Assembly: GCA_025890175.1 (NCBI GenBank)
Contig: JANPYM010000002.1
Coordinates: forward strand, 521,440-585,439
Direction of reading: 5' to 3'
Source: Ciborinia camelliae
Lineage: Eukaryota; Ascomycota; Leotiomycetes; Helotiales; Sclerotiniaceae
DNA length: 64,000 bases
The notes under the pieces were generated by a model that saw only the letters and a list, made by a program, of their open reading frames with translations, was not told the origin of the DNA and ran no database searches. Positions 24,089 through 36,830 of this stretch are shown here, in pieces (within the stretch, counting starts at the first letter, position 1; each line of letters opens with the position of its first letter). A program made the translations under genes and the position numbers.

Positions 24089-24642
24089 GTTCAGGATCTC
24101 TCCAAATCGTGTATCAAATACTAAGTAGTCAGTTTTACCTTCATTTACTTACTAGGTAGAAGGTAGATACTCCTCACTCCTCAACTCCTCACCCACTCCT
24201 TAACTCCTCTCCTCGTAGGTAGCTTTTTACTTCAACCACGCTTCACCTTTTTTCCCCTCATTACCCAACATTTATTTTCCTTAGGTAGGTTGTGATCCCC
24301 ATATTGCGCATTCACGGCAGTCCACGTTTATGTAAGTTACCTTACCTAGTATGCATGTGGGGTAAACCGGGGAGGGACGATGTTACCTAGGGACGGACGG
24401 AGGGAGGTGTTGAGGTCGGGAGTTTTGTATTAAAGTGGGAAAGGGATGGTTTCATTATTTGCTAGCTAAACTAGATAATTTATACTAACTGAATAAGAGA
24501 ATGATTACGTAATAGTTACTAATCACTCCTCCAGGGCTGCCTCCACAGTGTTACCAGACAGACTGAATGAACATTTGGAATTGAATTGAATCATTTTGTC
24601 CAACCAGCTAAAATATAATAACCCTAAGTAATCAGCCAAGAA

Positions 24643-24785
24643 GCCGACAAGCCGACAAGCCAAGCCAAGCCAGCCAGCCAACCAACCAACCAACCAATCC
24701 AATCCAATCCAATCCAAGCCAAGCCAGCCAACCAGCCAACCAACCAACCAAACCATCCATCCCATCCATCCAACCTACCAACCCA
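24643..24785. repeat. CCAAC/CCAAT/CCAAG tandem simple repeat
   Basis: This is a C/A-rich array of CCAA-containing 4- and 5-mers. On the minus strand it translates to Trp/Gly/Leu repeats, which is an artefact of the array. Confidence 0.75.
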
Positions 24786-26015
24786 CCAACCCCTTCTCAT
24801 CTATAATAATCTCAAATCTCCAAATCTTAAATCTTAATTTCAATTTTAATATAACCCATGCACCCTTTTTTCTCCATCCGTACGCGAAAATACAAGCGGG
24901 AATTGCATCGATGTTGTGCTTCATCGATGCATCAAAGTGTCCGATGAAACAATCTTTTGACACCTGGTGATGAAAGTTTAATCATCATCCTGTAGGTACC
25001 TAGGTAGGTACACATGATATTACTTACTACATGTCAATTTTCTCTTCAATTCCCACCATTCGTAACTATGAGTGATACTTGCCCCCATTTCAAAATGATT
25101 GGCAACTTCCAATTCCAATTTGATAGATAGAATAATTCCACTCCACTCCACGCCATGCCACCATTGTGACAGCTTGCTCTCATCCGTCTTTCGCTTAGGC
25201 CCAGAGAGGGTTTCAAGCAACTTGACGCATTCATCATTCGCCACGTATAATATGTCCACGTCACGTTTCACTGCACATCGATTTGCAATGGTCAGAAGAC
25301 ATGTTGTTGTAGTAGACGTGCAATATTGATTTGATTGATAGGATTATGAGATACTGACTATCTATACATACACCGATCAGCCCTGTCCCTGATCACCATC
25401 GGCGACATTAAACCTTTCCGTGCCCAAGCTGCCCATATTCTCAAGTACCCACCAACCAGTACCAATTTCCGCCCTCCGGCATGCAAATAAAATCCATCAA
25501 AACTTCAATCGGCGCATCAAAACATTTCGCAACAAAAATGACCAAGAAAGCTTGTGGGGAAAAAAGTAAAAACAAACTCAAAAAACCAGATGTATATCGA
25601 ACAAGGTATCTGAGGTGAAATTGAGGACGAGAGGAGAGAAAGGAACAATTAATAAGTGGTGATACTAATAGGACAAGGGCCGAAACAACGCCAGTGGGCC
25701 AGCCATGAGTATGAGTGTAGAGACATTAGGTGCGCCAGAGCGCGATGATATAGGAGACGAAAGTGAAGAAAATCCCAATATGCCCGACCAGCCCCGTATT
25801 GTTGCCCGTGACCCCTTGAAAGAAATGCTCGGAGGAAAAAACTCAAGAGTAAAATCGCTATATGCAAAGAAAGGAAAAAGGAAATGTCAAAGCTAAACCG
25901 ACGACCTTCGTCAAGACCAATAGTGTGAGGAGAAAAGAGATGAGGGATATCAAAACCGAGTCTATCAAGGAAAAGAAAAAGGAAATCATAGCAATCATTA
26001 AACAAAAACTCAGTC

Positions 26016-28639
26016 TTAGTACACGCTATCGTCGGCATCATCCATCCCCTGAGAGATCATGGATGGTGTTGACACGTCCGAAGCTTCGATGTCATCCTCG
26101 TAGCCCACGAGGGCTTGAGAGTGAAGTCGGAAGGAGTCTCCCATAAGTTTCGTGATTCTGTAAAATGTTAGCATGATGGCTATTTAATGGTGAACTTTAT
26201 GACTTACCCCCAGACAACAACTTCATCAAGCATGCTACCCCAGACACGAGCAACTGTAGAGCTAAGCTTGGAGCCGACAGAATCATCGTCAAACAGGGCT
26301 CGAATCTTATTATACATGGCCATTTCTTCCACAGTTGCAGGCTCCTCGTCATTTTCCAGGCGATAGAGCCACAAGCTGAGGATAACCATGAGATCCAAGC
26401 CACAAAGAGGATGCTCGATACTCCAGTTGGTAGCAGAAGTTCTCGCAACCCAACGAATCCCCTGAATAGCTGCAGTTTCAATGCAGTTGTAGCACTCTTG
26501 AATGACCTTGACCATTTCACTGGATCTCTTCACCTTATCTCTAGCATTTGACATAGCAGCGGCGACTTCATAAGAATCGTGATACCTCAAGACCTCTTGA
26601 ATTGACTTCAGGTCTACCTCAAGGCGAGCCTTAGCGTTGCGGAAGAGAGCCATAGCGTTGAAGATCAATGGATGTCCCTTGTGAGGGGCGTTCAGGGGAA
26701 CTGAAACGATTTCCGGTTCACAAAGATCAAGCGACTTCTCCCATGTCTCCAATGCAAGTCGGAGTTTGAATTCCAAGACCATATCTTGAAGTGCTTCTGG
26801 ACTGCGCTTATGATACCAAATCTCCAGGAAGAGTGCATTGATCATAACACGGGTTGCGAAAGCACTATAGCGTAAGGATTCACCCTGGAACAGGTTGTCG
26901 TGAGCTTCCATAAATGAGGGGATGTTGGCAGCTTTGAGATGTTCTCGCCAGGTGGCTTCGTCGGTAACGTTCAGATTCCACATCGCTTCAGTTGAGGGAA
27001 GTTGTAGATCTTCAAACTCGTTGAAACTGATAGCAGGAGTATGGTTGTAGGTCAGTGTCAGTAAGCCAAAGAAGATGTATACTGCATAGTACGTTCGTCG
27101 ACAGCCTTCATCTTCTACCCACTCAGATCGGGTAGGCGCAGTACCTTCTCGAGCGTCAGTTCGAAGCTTTAGCTCATAACGATTACCGGCGACCATGTTA
27201 GCTAGTAAACTCTTAATCGAGCAGGCCCACTCCAATCCTTTTGGGTCTCCACTCCAGCTTGCAAAGATCATGTTGAGGAGCGAGCTTTGCATGGTCCACA
27301 AAGGACATTTACGTGAGCTGAAGTTTTCCTTGTTTTGCAAGAACTGATTCACGAGAACCTTGGAGCCAATGTGCATCATGTATGCGTGGTCTTGATCAAA
27401 AGCATAAAGGGCACCAATGGATAACACCGCAAGTAGCAGTGGTGGTGAAACTTGCGTGGGCTTGAAGGTTGAAGGATGCAAGAAAGGTAGGTGATGGTGG
27501 AACAAGCTGAAATAGGTCGAAAGGAATCGATTCAGAGAAGCCAATGGGGGAAGACGAAAGCCATCTGGGATTGCTCGCTCATTATCATGGCCTCGGATAT
27601 TGTCCAAGATGATATTGCGTTCGTCATCACCCATGACTTGAGGTGGTCTCATTGCTGCTGCTTCAGAGCGGGGTTGCATTGGCGACAACTGTGGAGTGGA
27701 AGTTACCGAGGGTGGTAATGAGTCAATCATCGACTGTAACGCGGGAACGAGTCCATTACAGCTTGCTGACGCCTTGTGCATAACGATGGGTGGAAGCTGA
27801 TTTGGATGAGGTTGCATCGTACTGCCACTTGTAAAAGATGCCTGTGAATCTTGGGAGCCAGAAGCACCCGAGGTAATTGAATGAGACTTTGGCTCGGTCA
27901 CAGATTGCGGCATGAAAGAATCCCACGGGACCTGAGGAAGCGAAATTGCCCCCGAAGGATATGTGACCGATGGTTCCATGAGCGGAGTACCGTTATGAGA
28001 GAAAGCCATTCCAGGTCTATTCTCATATGGGCCTACGCCTGCATTGCGCATTGCTGCAGTAGCTTTGTGATGAAGATCGGTCATTAACATAGCAGCGGTC
28101 TCTAGGTCAACTAATCCATCACTACTGGCCTCGATCTGTTCAAGCGCCGATGTGTCAATAGCTATGGCTGATTTAGCTGAGCCCGATACGACAGATGCTT
28201 TGGGGCCGGCACGTCGCTTTACATCGCTGTGTAAAGGAATACCTCCATCCTTGGCGTGTACGGTTCGGTCATGTCGGAGCAACAAATCGCGTCGCACAAA
28301 GGTACTTCTACACTTCAAGCACTTGAATGGACGCTCCTTAGTATCTGCGACGATGATGTTAATATTTTGTGCGATGGTCGTGATGAAAAGGGAGAGAAAA
28401 TGAACGTTGTCGCAATGCGGTGTTGATGGAGCCATTCACGCGACTCGAGTCAAAGATAGGGAAAACTAAAGGGGACCAAGGAACATCAAAAACTTACGTG
28501 ATCTCTCATGTCTACTACGATGTTCACTCCTGCTGAAAGCTCTATTACAGAACTGACACTTGTACTTCTTCTCCGGGACGAGGGACGACTTTCGTATCGT
28601 TGAGGTTGATGCCGCAGTAGGCAAAACACTCACAGGCAT
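26016..28639 (-). CDS. C2H2 zinc-finger transcription factor with fungal-specific regulatory domain
   Basis: Three exons (minus): 28639-28498, 28344-26208 and 26157-26016; 806 residues. Two N-terminal C2H2 fingers are clear: C28-x2-C31-x12-H44-x3-H48 and C56-x2-C59-x12-H72-x4-H77, with linker HTKERPFKC. Intron 1 (153 nt) splits the codon for H48. A Ser/Pro/Met-rich region follows, then a fungal_trans middle homology region (about residues 290-600; LPFLHPSTFKPTQVSPPLLLA, RRTYYAVYIFFGLL). Exon 2 read alone stops at TAA within the donor GGTAAGT. Splicing to exon 3 adds WGITKLMGDSFRLHSQALVG and an acidic tail ending DDADDSVY, which looks conserved and coding. The regulon is unknown. It resembles the Adr1/Klf1-like class in architecture. 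Confidence 0.85.
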
Positions 28640-28886
28640 TGTGGCGGGAAATCGATTAGGATTCGAAAATCGATTGATTCCTTCCTCACAGATCGATGGT
28701 TGAAATCGTCTGGCTCGCGAGCGCTGGCGTAGGGTTTAAAGTGTGTATTCGTTACTCTGATATATATTGTTCATTTGTTTTCGTATTATTGTCATAAGAT
28801 AGATGTTTGGTGTGTATGAGGGATTCTCTTTTAATGAGCGAAGAACCAGGTCGCGTCGAAGCGTTGAAAGATCGAAAGATGGTAAG

Positions 28887-28942
28887 ATTGGGATTAGGAT
28901 TGGGATTGGGATTGGGATTCGAAATCGAAATCGAAATCGAAT
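28887..28942. repeat. GGGATT then CGAAAT hexanucleotide repeats
   Basis: About five GGATTG/GGGATT units are directly followed by about four CGAAAT units, in the upstream region of the zinc-finger gene. Confidence 0.75.
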
Positions 28943-29436
28943 TTAGTTGGGATTAAATGTGAGAGTGCGACAATAAATCCAACAGGATCTCACAAGCAAA
29001 AATTGAAACTAAAAAAGAGGACTTTGTAATGTTATGAAAGATAAATGAAGTGAGGGGAAATACGGTTTAAAGAGTAGAAAGAGGAGGGAGGGGAGGGGAG
29101 GAGATTTTAGTTTAGTGCCAGCAGAACCTTAAAAGGGGAAGGCTTAGTAAGGCCCCACCACCACCACTGAAAATGAAAATGTCAAGAGTCAAAACCCGAA
29201 CCCAACCCAACATTGATGGATGGATTGAATTCCCTCCCTGGAGGGAGGTAGGTAATGAATGAATGGTATGATAGGGAGGGTAAGGTATGGTACGGTACGA
29301 TATGATATGGTATGGATGGTATGGATGGGATTAATAAAGAATTATTCGTACCTACTTTCAGGTATCGAGTAGGTAGTAGTAGGTAGGTCCCTAGGTCCAC
29401 GGGTCTCTAGGTAGGTAGGTAGTTATTAGTTGTTAT

Positions 29437-29684
29437 ATTGTACTTCTTTTTCATCTTCTCATTCGGGTTTTAACTAGATAGGTATAATATCAAATGATCG
29501 AGATCTTTTAGGCTTTAAATTAAAGCCTTCCTGTACTAATACTTTCTAAGCTTTGTATATATACATATATATATATTGTATTGTACTTCTTTTTCATCTT
29601 CTCATTCGGGTTCTAACTACCTAGATAGGTATGATATCAAACGATCGAGGTCTGTTAGGCTTTAAAGCCTTCCTGTGCTAATCA
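29437..29684. repeat. tandem duplication, about 105-bp units spaced 143 bp apart
   Basis: Copy 1 starts at 29437 and copy 2 at 29580, both with ATTGTACTTCTTTTTCATC. Both end in CCTGT(A/G)CTAAT. The copies differ by a few transitions and small indels (for example a 4-nt ACCT insertion and a TAAAT(T) loss). Confidence 0.8.
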
Positions 29685-31862
29685 ATACTGTAAGTATCAT
29701 TCATAATATCGAGGTACCTAGGTAGATACTGTATAACAATTTTCAATGTCCCAGACTCTCCGTTGAGATTTGACAATAATCTTGGGCTTACCTATCTACC
29801 TACCTAAATTAATAAAGGCGTGGATGAAGGTGACGGTACCGTCTGTACGATAACAAAAAGATCTCCCTCCTCCGCCACCCCCCTCTTCTCTCTCCCCTGG
29901 TCCGGGTATCATGATTTCTTTTGAGAAAATAAAAGCAGCACGAGAATGAAAATACTACATTAAATACTACATTAAACTTCAGCTTGCTTCTGACCTCCCT
30001 AGGTATTTGTTGATTGGAAACTTACTTATTTGGAGGGGTCCAAAATGCTATTCAGTGGTTCAACTGTGATTGTCATTCCCCATCTAGGGGGTGCATCTAA
30101 ATTGATCTTGATGATCATGAGATCTCTAAAAATACAGTATGCCCAAAAGCCTTGATTCTTTACCACTCCCGCTGGCATTTAACTGTTGCTGTTAAGTTAA
30201 AAGGGAGGACACGTACAGTTAAGATTGCAAAAGAGTGAGCCTCATCATGAAATTCGAGATCCAACCGACGGCGACTTGGGTAATATCAGAAGATAAAGCC
30301 TGTGTGCTATCGAGTCAAAGCATCATATCGAACCCCTTTCCACATTAATCCTCAGTCCTTCCCCACCGTAAAGGGATTCCGTGCTAGGTCCTGGGCATAC
30401 TTATTATTATCTATCTACTGTACCGGTATCTTCATTAGGTGTTATTGAAAGTCGGTATAAGTTTACATCGCGTCCCGAGGTCCTATCAAGTATTTACCCA
30501 ACTTGACTTGAATGTTTATTTTCATGCTTCAAATCTATCTACCTATCTGGAAAACATGATGTGCGGTATGGAAAAGCAACAGTGAGGCTGTGATTGCCAG
30601 CGCAGCAATCATTAAGCACCGATGGCGAATAAAGAAAGTTATATTCAGAATAGTAACCCCACGTCCTGTAGGTACCTAACTGACGAAGTTACATGATTAC
30701 CATCCCACCAGTTGGCCGCGCTCGTCTGCAGCCTTTCCTTTCTAGCGGCAAGAGATTTAAAATACTTACGGAGTAGCAGGACTTATATAGGAGGGGTTGA
30801 ACTTGCCCGCGTACCTGGGCTGGGTCAGATTCATACTGGAATCCTGATACAGAATACTACATATAGTATGTCTGTCTGCAAGGGGCATGCGGATTATTAA
30901 ATTTGGAAATTGCCTGGCTCCTTGAACAATTAAAATTCCAAAATATATAAATATAAAAAAGTCAAGCCATTTGCATATCACTACCTAGGTATGCTTATGT
31001 TTATCACGAAAGACTATCCTAAAATTGATCAAGTACCGGTCTTCTTTCATATCATTTCCAAGTTGCTATCGTGACCGCTGTTATGCCTTTCTGCGTTGTT
31101 AAACCAACGTTGACAACTTTCCCCGCTCCTTCACATGTACACTGTACAGTACAGACTATTGAGTCCTGACTACAAGTATGTATCATTGATCTAATGATTC
31201 CTAATCTAGTGCAACTAGAGGGGCTGGCTAAAAAGCATTAGCAGATAGGGTAGTAGTGGAATCTAGATACGGTATTATTAGGACTGTAGGTACGCTCTCG
31301 AAGATCAATCATGAGCGAGCCCTCAGCCCTTCTAAGTACTTTTTGTATGCTTTTAAATCTCACCGCCATCCATAGATGATCAAATATCCTTTTGGAATCT
31401 GATCGTGTGGCACAAATGTACATTTTCAATAATATTTGTCTAATCCCGATTGGATGAGCATCGGTTCCATGTTGCATGAAATATAATGCCTATAACAGCT
31501 TGAGGTATCTATGTATCTAGATTCTAGGTAATTATCTTTTACCACATGTTGATTTTTCTTTTCCTATTTTCTTTTTTTTCTTTTCCATGGATTTTGTTTG
31601 TTGACCTTCAACTGGATGAATTCATACTCCACCATTCATCCAAGTCAAATTAGTCAACTCATAATCATTTATGAATCGTGATCAACATCTAGATTATTTG
31701 TTCGACGACTAAAGAAAAATTGATATGATATGCCAGGTACGCGGACAATCAATCCATCAATTCAGCATCCACTCGCATTGGGCTCTTTTCTAATTTGGTA
31801 CTAGTGTTAGGAACACTTCCCCGGACCCACTGGGGTTGCATAACTTTTCAAGAGGCAACCCA

Positions 31863-31898
31863 GTCAAAATGGTCAAAATGGTCAAAATGGTCAAAATG
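31863..31898. repeat. four perfect copies of GTCAAAATG
   Basis: A 9-bp unit is repeated four times without mismatch in non-coding sequence. Confidence 0.85.
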
Positions 31899-34800
31899 GT
31901 GAGGGGCACCAATGCACCATAGAGCAACACAGAACCGAAAGCACTTAAGTCGGGACGGCTCGCAATGGCCTGTCAAGATTGGTAAATTAATTATAGCTGA
32001 CATGATTCAAGAAACACCAGTAATTGAACCATTATACTAACTATATCATTCATAAACCAACGGTGAGGAAGTTCATGCCCATGAGAAGTTCTTCCTGCAG
32101 AAGCATCCCAGATCCCAACCTCTTTGTGGCCTGCTAAGTTCTGCCCCTCTGCCCCTCTGCCCCTCGTATAGAAAGTATAGAAGCCGTTCAGATAAACCTT
32201 CCATGACTTCTATCATACTGTATCGGCATTCTACCCAATCAACTTCACCGGCCTGTTTAGCTTAATTGGAGCCAATGCCGAAATCACCCTTCACTGGTCA
32301 ATGCCCTCCGAGACAGTGGGTTCCTTCGAACTTCCTTCGAAAAAAGAAATGCAATAATAAAAAAGTCGAATCTGATGTCTCTTGATAAGTGGAATATTCA
32401 AGGATTGTATCAATTTGCCATGTCCCGCCTCGTCCGCCTTGGCTATTCCAAGGTGCTGACATCCAATCAAGTTTTATGAAATGAGACAGCTTCACGGGAG
32501 AAACGGGTACTAAAAATCCAGGAGACCAGTTCGCGGGAGACTATCCGGTAGCATCTAGAATGAAATAAGATCATGATGGCAAGGGGCCATCCATACTTTT
32601 CCCAGCAATAATAATATGAACCAAGACCTATCATTCGTCACGGTATTTCATCAAGTTAAAGACAATGTACATTTCACGTGGCGCCCCCTTCACCGCGTAG
32701 TTGGTAGGGAATCCAGAACCTCGATTTCGACATGGGAATCTATACACCGCCATCGATGCATTGTCACAAAGATAATGAAAACGGAACGGGCAAGACTATA
32801 CAATTCACAAAGAAGATGTGCAATAAGTGAGCAAGTAGCATTACAACACAATCTTACAGTATGCAACTGCAAACTCCACTCATGATACAACTCATGATAG
32901 AGAGACTTCACCGCTGATTGTTACCTAGACAACTGCCGTGTGATCATGGAATCTCTCTTCAAGTACCCCAACTGCCTACATGATAATTGCCAAATTCAAT
33001 TTGGCCGGGCTTGATTCTTCAAGAGTTTCGTCATTCTCGTAGCAAAGCGGGTGTTTTCAATGTTCCAAACTGGATTGAGGGTTTCCGGCCAACTCAGATT
33101 TTCGGTGTCCGAGATTGGACTTGGTCATGCATTTCAAGTTCAAACAGCTCAGCATGAAGGTTTCAATAGTCATAACAGGCACTACTGTTGACTTTCAAGA
33201 GAAGTCCGAGATTCTCGCATCGGAGAAGAATAAATCGCATATTTACTTTTGGGACACGATCTGGATCAGGCAAGCTTTCTTGGAATATGCTCTTGCAAGT
33301 CGAAGCTACAACCTCGCCATCTTTTTCAAAGGTCTAGACACCAAATAAGCACGGTAACAAGTCTTTCTAGAACAACATGCGATTCAAAACCTCCCTTACC
33401 ATATGGATCACCATACCTTGGCACCGGTAGATGGACTCTTGTGCTCATTCATGCTTTTACAATCTCACCTTATCGCAAACCCCTCCATCACCCCAGCCAG
33501 ATGAAATTACAAGTTCCTTCGTACCCACCCCTAAAACAGAAGGTCCTAATCTCCTTATTCGTATCTTCCTTCGTTTATTCTACCCTCCTTCTGGAAACAT
33601 TCTAGAAGCGAAACGGTGGTGTCCCCCACCTTGGCTAGAAAGCTGAAACCTTAATGTCTGCAGTATTACGATACACCATCGAAATTGCGAATTGCATCGT
33701 TGCCTTTTTTTGGTGTGATTACATCTTACACAACAGATGGGTAACTCATCAATTTGATTACGTGGGAGGGGAACAAGAGGGGTTGCAATGCTTACTTTCG
33801 TAGATTCGAAGGGGAAATAATTGAACAAGAATAGATTCAAAAGTATGACGGGAGGGGGGATTCTAAGCAAATGCAAGCACTCTAGCAATGTGGTTGGGCC
33901 ACTGCGCAAGGCCGACCTCACTATCCCCCTGAGTTTTGTAAGTATAGCAGCAACCGACGATGGCGGTTTTCTTATAGATCCATTCTCGGGTAATGGAAAG
34001 TTGAAACCCAGTGAATTTCTCAAGATTGACGTTGAACAACCGCCGCATCTTACGAATAAATCCTATACGAATCCTCGGTCGGTCCGAAATTTCTTATGTA
34101 CACAAGAGGCGCAATATCCTGTTGATGTTAGAAACACTGAGAAACGGTTAGGTGCCATATTATTGCGCCCCTCCATTTGTAGGTCCATCGAACCCCTCAT
34201 CTGTTCATCTGATATCTTCCAGCATCTTTCAATCCCGTCTCTTTGGGAGAAAACGCCTGGGAAGTGGTGAATTGAAGTGACTCACGTGATGGAATGTGAT
34301 ACCGATCGTAAGAAAGAAGATCTGGGGTGCCATGCAACGCATGTCGACTGGGTATATAATTTCCAAGTTTGAATTTGGCTGAGTATGTCTGCTGCACTGC
34401 CATGGGTCCCCACGCACCAGAATCAAATCAAATCGAATAAATATATTGATTATTATTGGCAGGTTCCTAGGTATTGATTTCCAAATAGAAAACTTCCGCC
34501 GTATCTGATAGAAGAATAGACAGACTCACTTCGCTCTCCGTCCATATCTTGAGAAATGTGATAGACGATGTTCTTTCTTGGAAAGGTGGTTATACAGAAT
34601 ATCAAAAAAGGATATCGCAAGATTCGCAACAGATAGTATCGTCGTACGAAATGATCCTAGATAGAACGAACATGCAAGTGGTCGAAAGCCATGGTTGCAT
34701 ACAAAAATGTGTATCCGTATTGTGATAGTGCATGCTTACTTTGACTTCTGGAAGGGAAGGGTCAAAGATGAATCTGGTAAGATGCAGTTGATGATGGCTG

Positions 34801-35649
34801 CCATGAATGGACTTTGATCTATAGATAGAGAGACTGTAGTATGGACATCGTTGAAGAAATCCCCGATAAGGTAGAGTGGCTGTAACTATGCATGTTGTGA
34901 AGGGTTGCCTCGTGGTAATGGTCTCTGTCCCTCACATGGTATCAGCACCGAGAAGACCACAGCAGGATGTGGTGAAAGACAGATGTCGAATCTAATTCAG
35001 AAATTGACAGTATGTAGGTAGCTGGAGGTAGGTAATAATCATAATCAATCTGAGATCCTGGGAAAGAAGGACTGGTACAGGATCCGTCCTGTATTGTATG
35101 TAAGTGGGACCCCGAAATGGCTCTAGCTAAGAGGTTGATGAGTGTACCTACTGGTAATCTAGACCTATCAAATTATCAATGATCATCAGTTTTCAATGTT
35201 CAGAATACCTATGGATGGAACCTATGGATGGAGCGAACATCTGAATGCTTCAATAATAATCTTCACTATGCATATATACACCATGGGTATATTTTATATC
35301 GGGAAGGTGGTATCTAGGTATAATAGGTATAATAGGTATTTTTAAGGACAGGAGAGAGATTAAAGAGATCATAGATACCCGTATGGACCTAGTTATATTA
35401 TGCTTTGGAAAATTATCTTGGAAGTTGTCCTTGGGTAGGTAGTAGGTAGTAAGTAGGTAGGTAGTAGGTAGGTACTAGTAGTTATTCTCAAGTAGGTACC
35501 TTCCCGACGTCTCCATCTCCTCCTCCTCTCTTCCTCAGATAGGTACAGTGTGATCAAATGAATCATATAATATTACTATTTCATACTCCGCGCACAGTCA
35601 AAAATCAACATCTATTAGACATGTATCCATTTTATACCTAATGTTCATT

Positions 35650-35716
35650 CATCTCATCTCATCTCACCTCACCTCACCTCATCTCAACCTCACCTCAACC
35701 TCAACCTCAACCTCAC
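35650..35716. repeat. CTCAT/CTCAC/CTCAAC simple repeat
   Basis: A pyrimidine-rich pentamer/hexamer run lies about 1.1 kb upstream of the cdc25 start codon. Confidence 0.7.
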
Positions 35717-36535
35717 TCTCTTTCCAATCAAAATTCAATTCCGCCAATAAAGGTCTCCAGACCACAGGTTCCAATTAGCTGTATCCCACATCCTATCCTA
35801 TCCTATCCCCCATACGTTATCACTTCCATTGGGTCACTTGGGTCACTTGGGTAATCCCCCGAGGCAATCAATCAAATCAATTTCCTGTACCAATATTTTC
35901 ATACCTGGGTATTCTTAAATATTTTATACTGTTTCATCAAAATATTCATTCATTTGCCTACCTAGTATATTTCTTCCTTGACAGATCCTACCTACCTAGT
36001 ATCTCTGAATATCTATCTATCTTTATCCAACCCAATATCGAGCGAAAATATCTACCAAAAGGAAAGAAATATACAGTATCATCATTATCATACCTACAAA
36101 AAACAATACATACACAGTTACGTGCAAAGTTTGATCGCTGGTTCAGGTCTTCGAACTCGTTTCCTATCAAAAGACGAAAGGATATATCCTATCCCATCCT
36201 TGTATACCTACCTACCTACTTTCCAAATTACCACACCTTGCCCAATTTACCTTCAGCGCAGAGTGCAGACAGAGTACGTGCTTCTTCGTTGAAACTGCGA
36301 TAACAAGGCAAATCTGCCCTGCTCCAAGAACCCGCCTTGATTATATATTCCTTTCGACTTGAGTTGGATATACCCTATACTCCTATATATGAATAAAGTG
36401 CTGGTGTCGGTGATCAGCTAATCGATGTTCCACTGGCCATAACCGCCCGAAGTGTAATTTTCAAACCATTATCAAATTGATCGACACCCCCCGACAAACT
36501 ACCTGCTATACCCCTCCTCTGCAAGATTCACGGAG

Positions 36536-36546
36536 TATATATAAAG
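36536..36546 (+). promoter_or_regulatory. candidate TATA box of cdc25
   Basis: TATATATAAAG lies about 290 nt upstream of the chosen start codon in the large upstream region. It is the best TATA-like site near the gene, but its use is not proven. Confidence 0.4.
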
Positions 36547-36830
36547 AGCGCGTACGATTTCATGCCCGATCTTTTAACCCTCACCTACTTTGGACAACTA
36601 ATCATGAGTTGAACAAAAATATGTTAATGACACAGACCGTGATCTCTCGACAACCTATTCAGAACAAAATACATTCGCAGCTTCCCAGTCGAATAATACC
36701 ACCGACTCTGTTATAATACTCCGAAGAAAGTCTACTTCGATTCAACAGCAAATATACTTAGCCGCTCAATATTACCTCGAAAGAAATACGCAAATCTCGA
36801 ACCGCTGCAACGCGCAAATCACCGCCACTA

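Larger units (their letters stand above)
23361..26015. other. 2.7 kb intergenic region with simple repeats, no gene supported
   Basis: This region contains the GH16 promoter and the 3' flank of the zinc-finger gene. Open frames in it come from simple repeats. The longest non-repeat ones (25020-25271 minus, 25705-25896 plus) show no domain, no splice logic and no conserved look. Confidence 0.45.
28640..36830. other. 8.2 kb gene-poor region with microsatellites
   Basis: I see no gene here that meets a coding standard. Open frames do not exceed 150 codons, and none has a recognised domain or consistent splice partners. The region holds GGGATT and CGAAAT runs (28887-28942), TAGG/TACC microsatellites (for example 29399-29420, 35435-35480), CTCAT/CTCAC repeats (35650-35715), a short tandem duplication (29437-29684) and a 9-bp repeat (31863-31898). 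It should include the upstream regions of the zinc-finger gene and of cdc25. Confidence 0.45.

Noticed and set aside
24523..24765. Trp/Gly/Leu-repeat open frame on the minus strand
   Set aside because: It is a translation of the CCAAC/CCAAT simple repeat.
28887..28942. GGGATT run as a telomere-like tract
   Set aside because: The unit is not TTAGGG, the run is short and it lies internally upstream of a gene.
33821..34270. 149-codon open frame in the gene desert
   Set aside because: No domain, signal or splice partner is visible, and an overlapping antisense frame is equally long.
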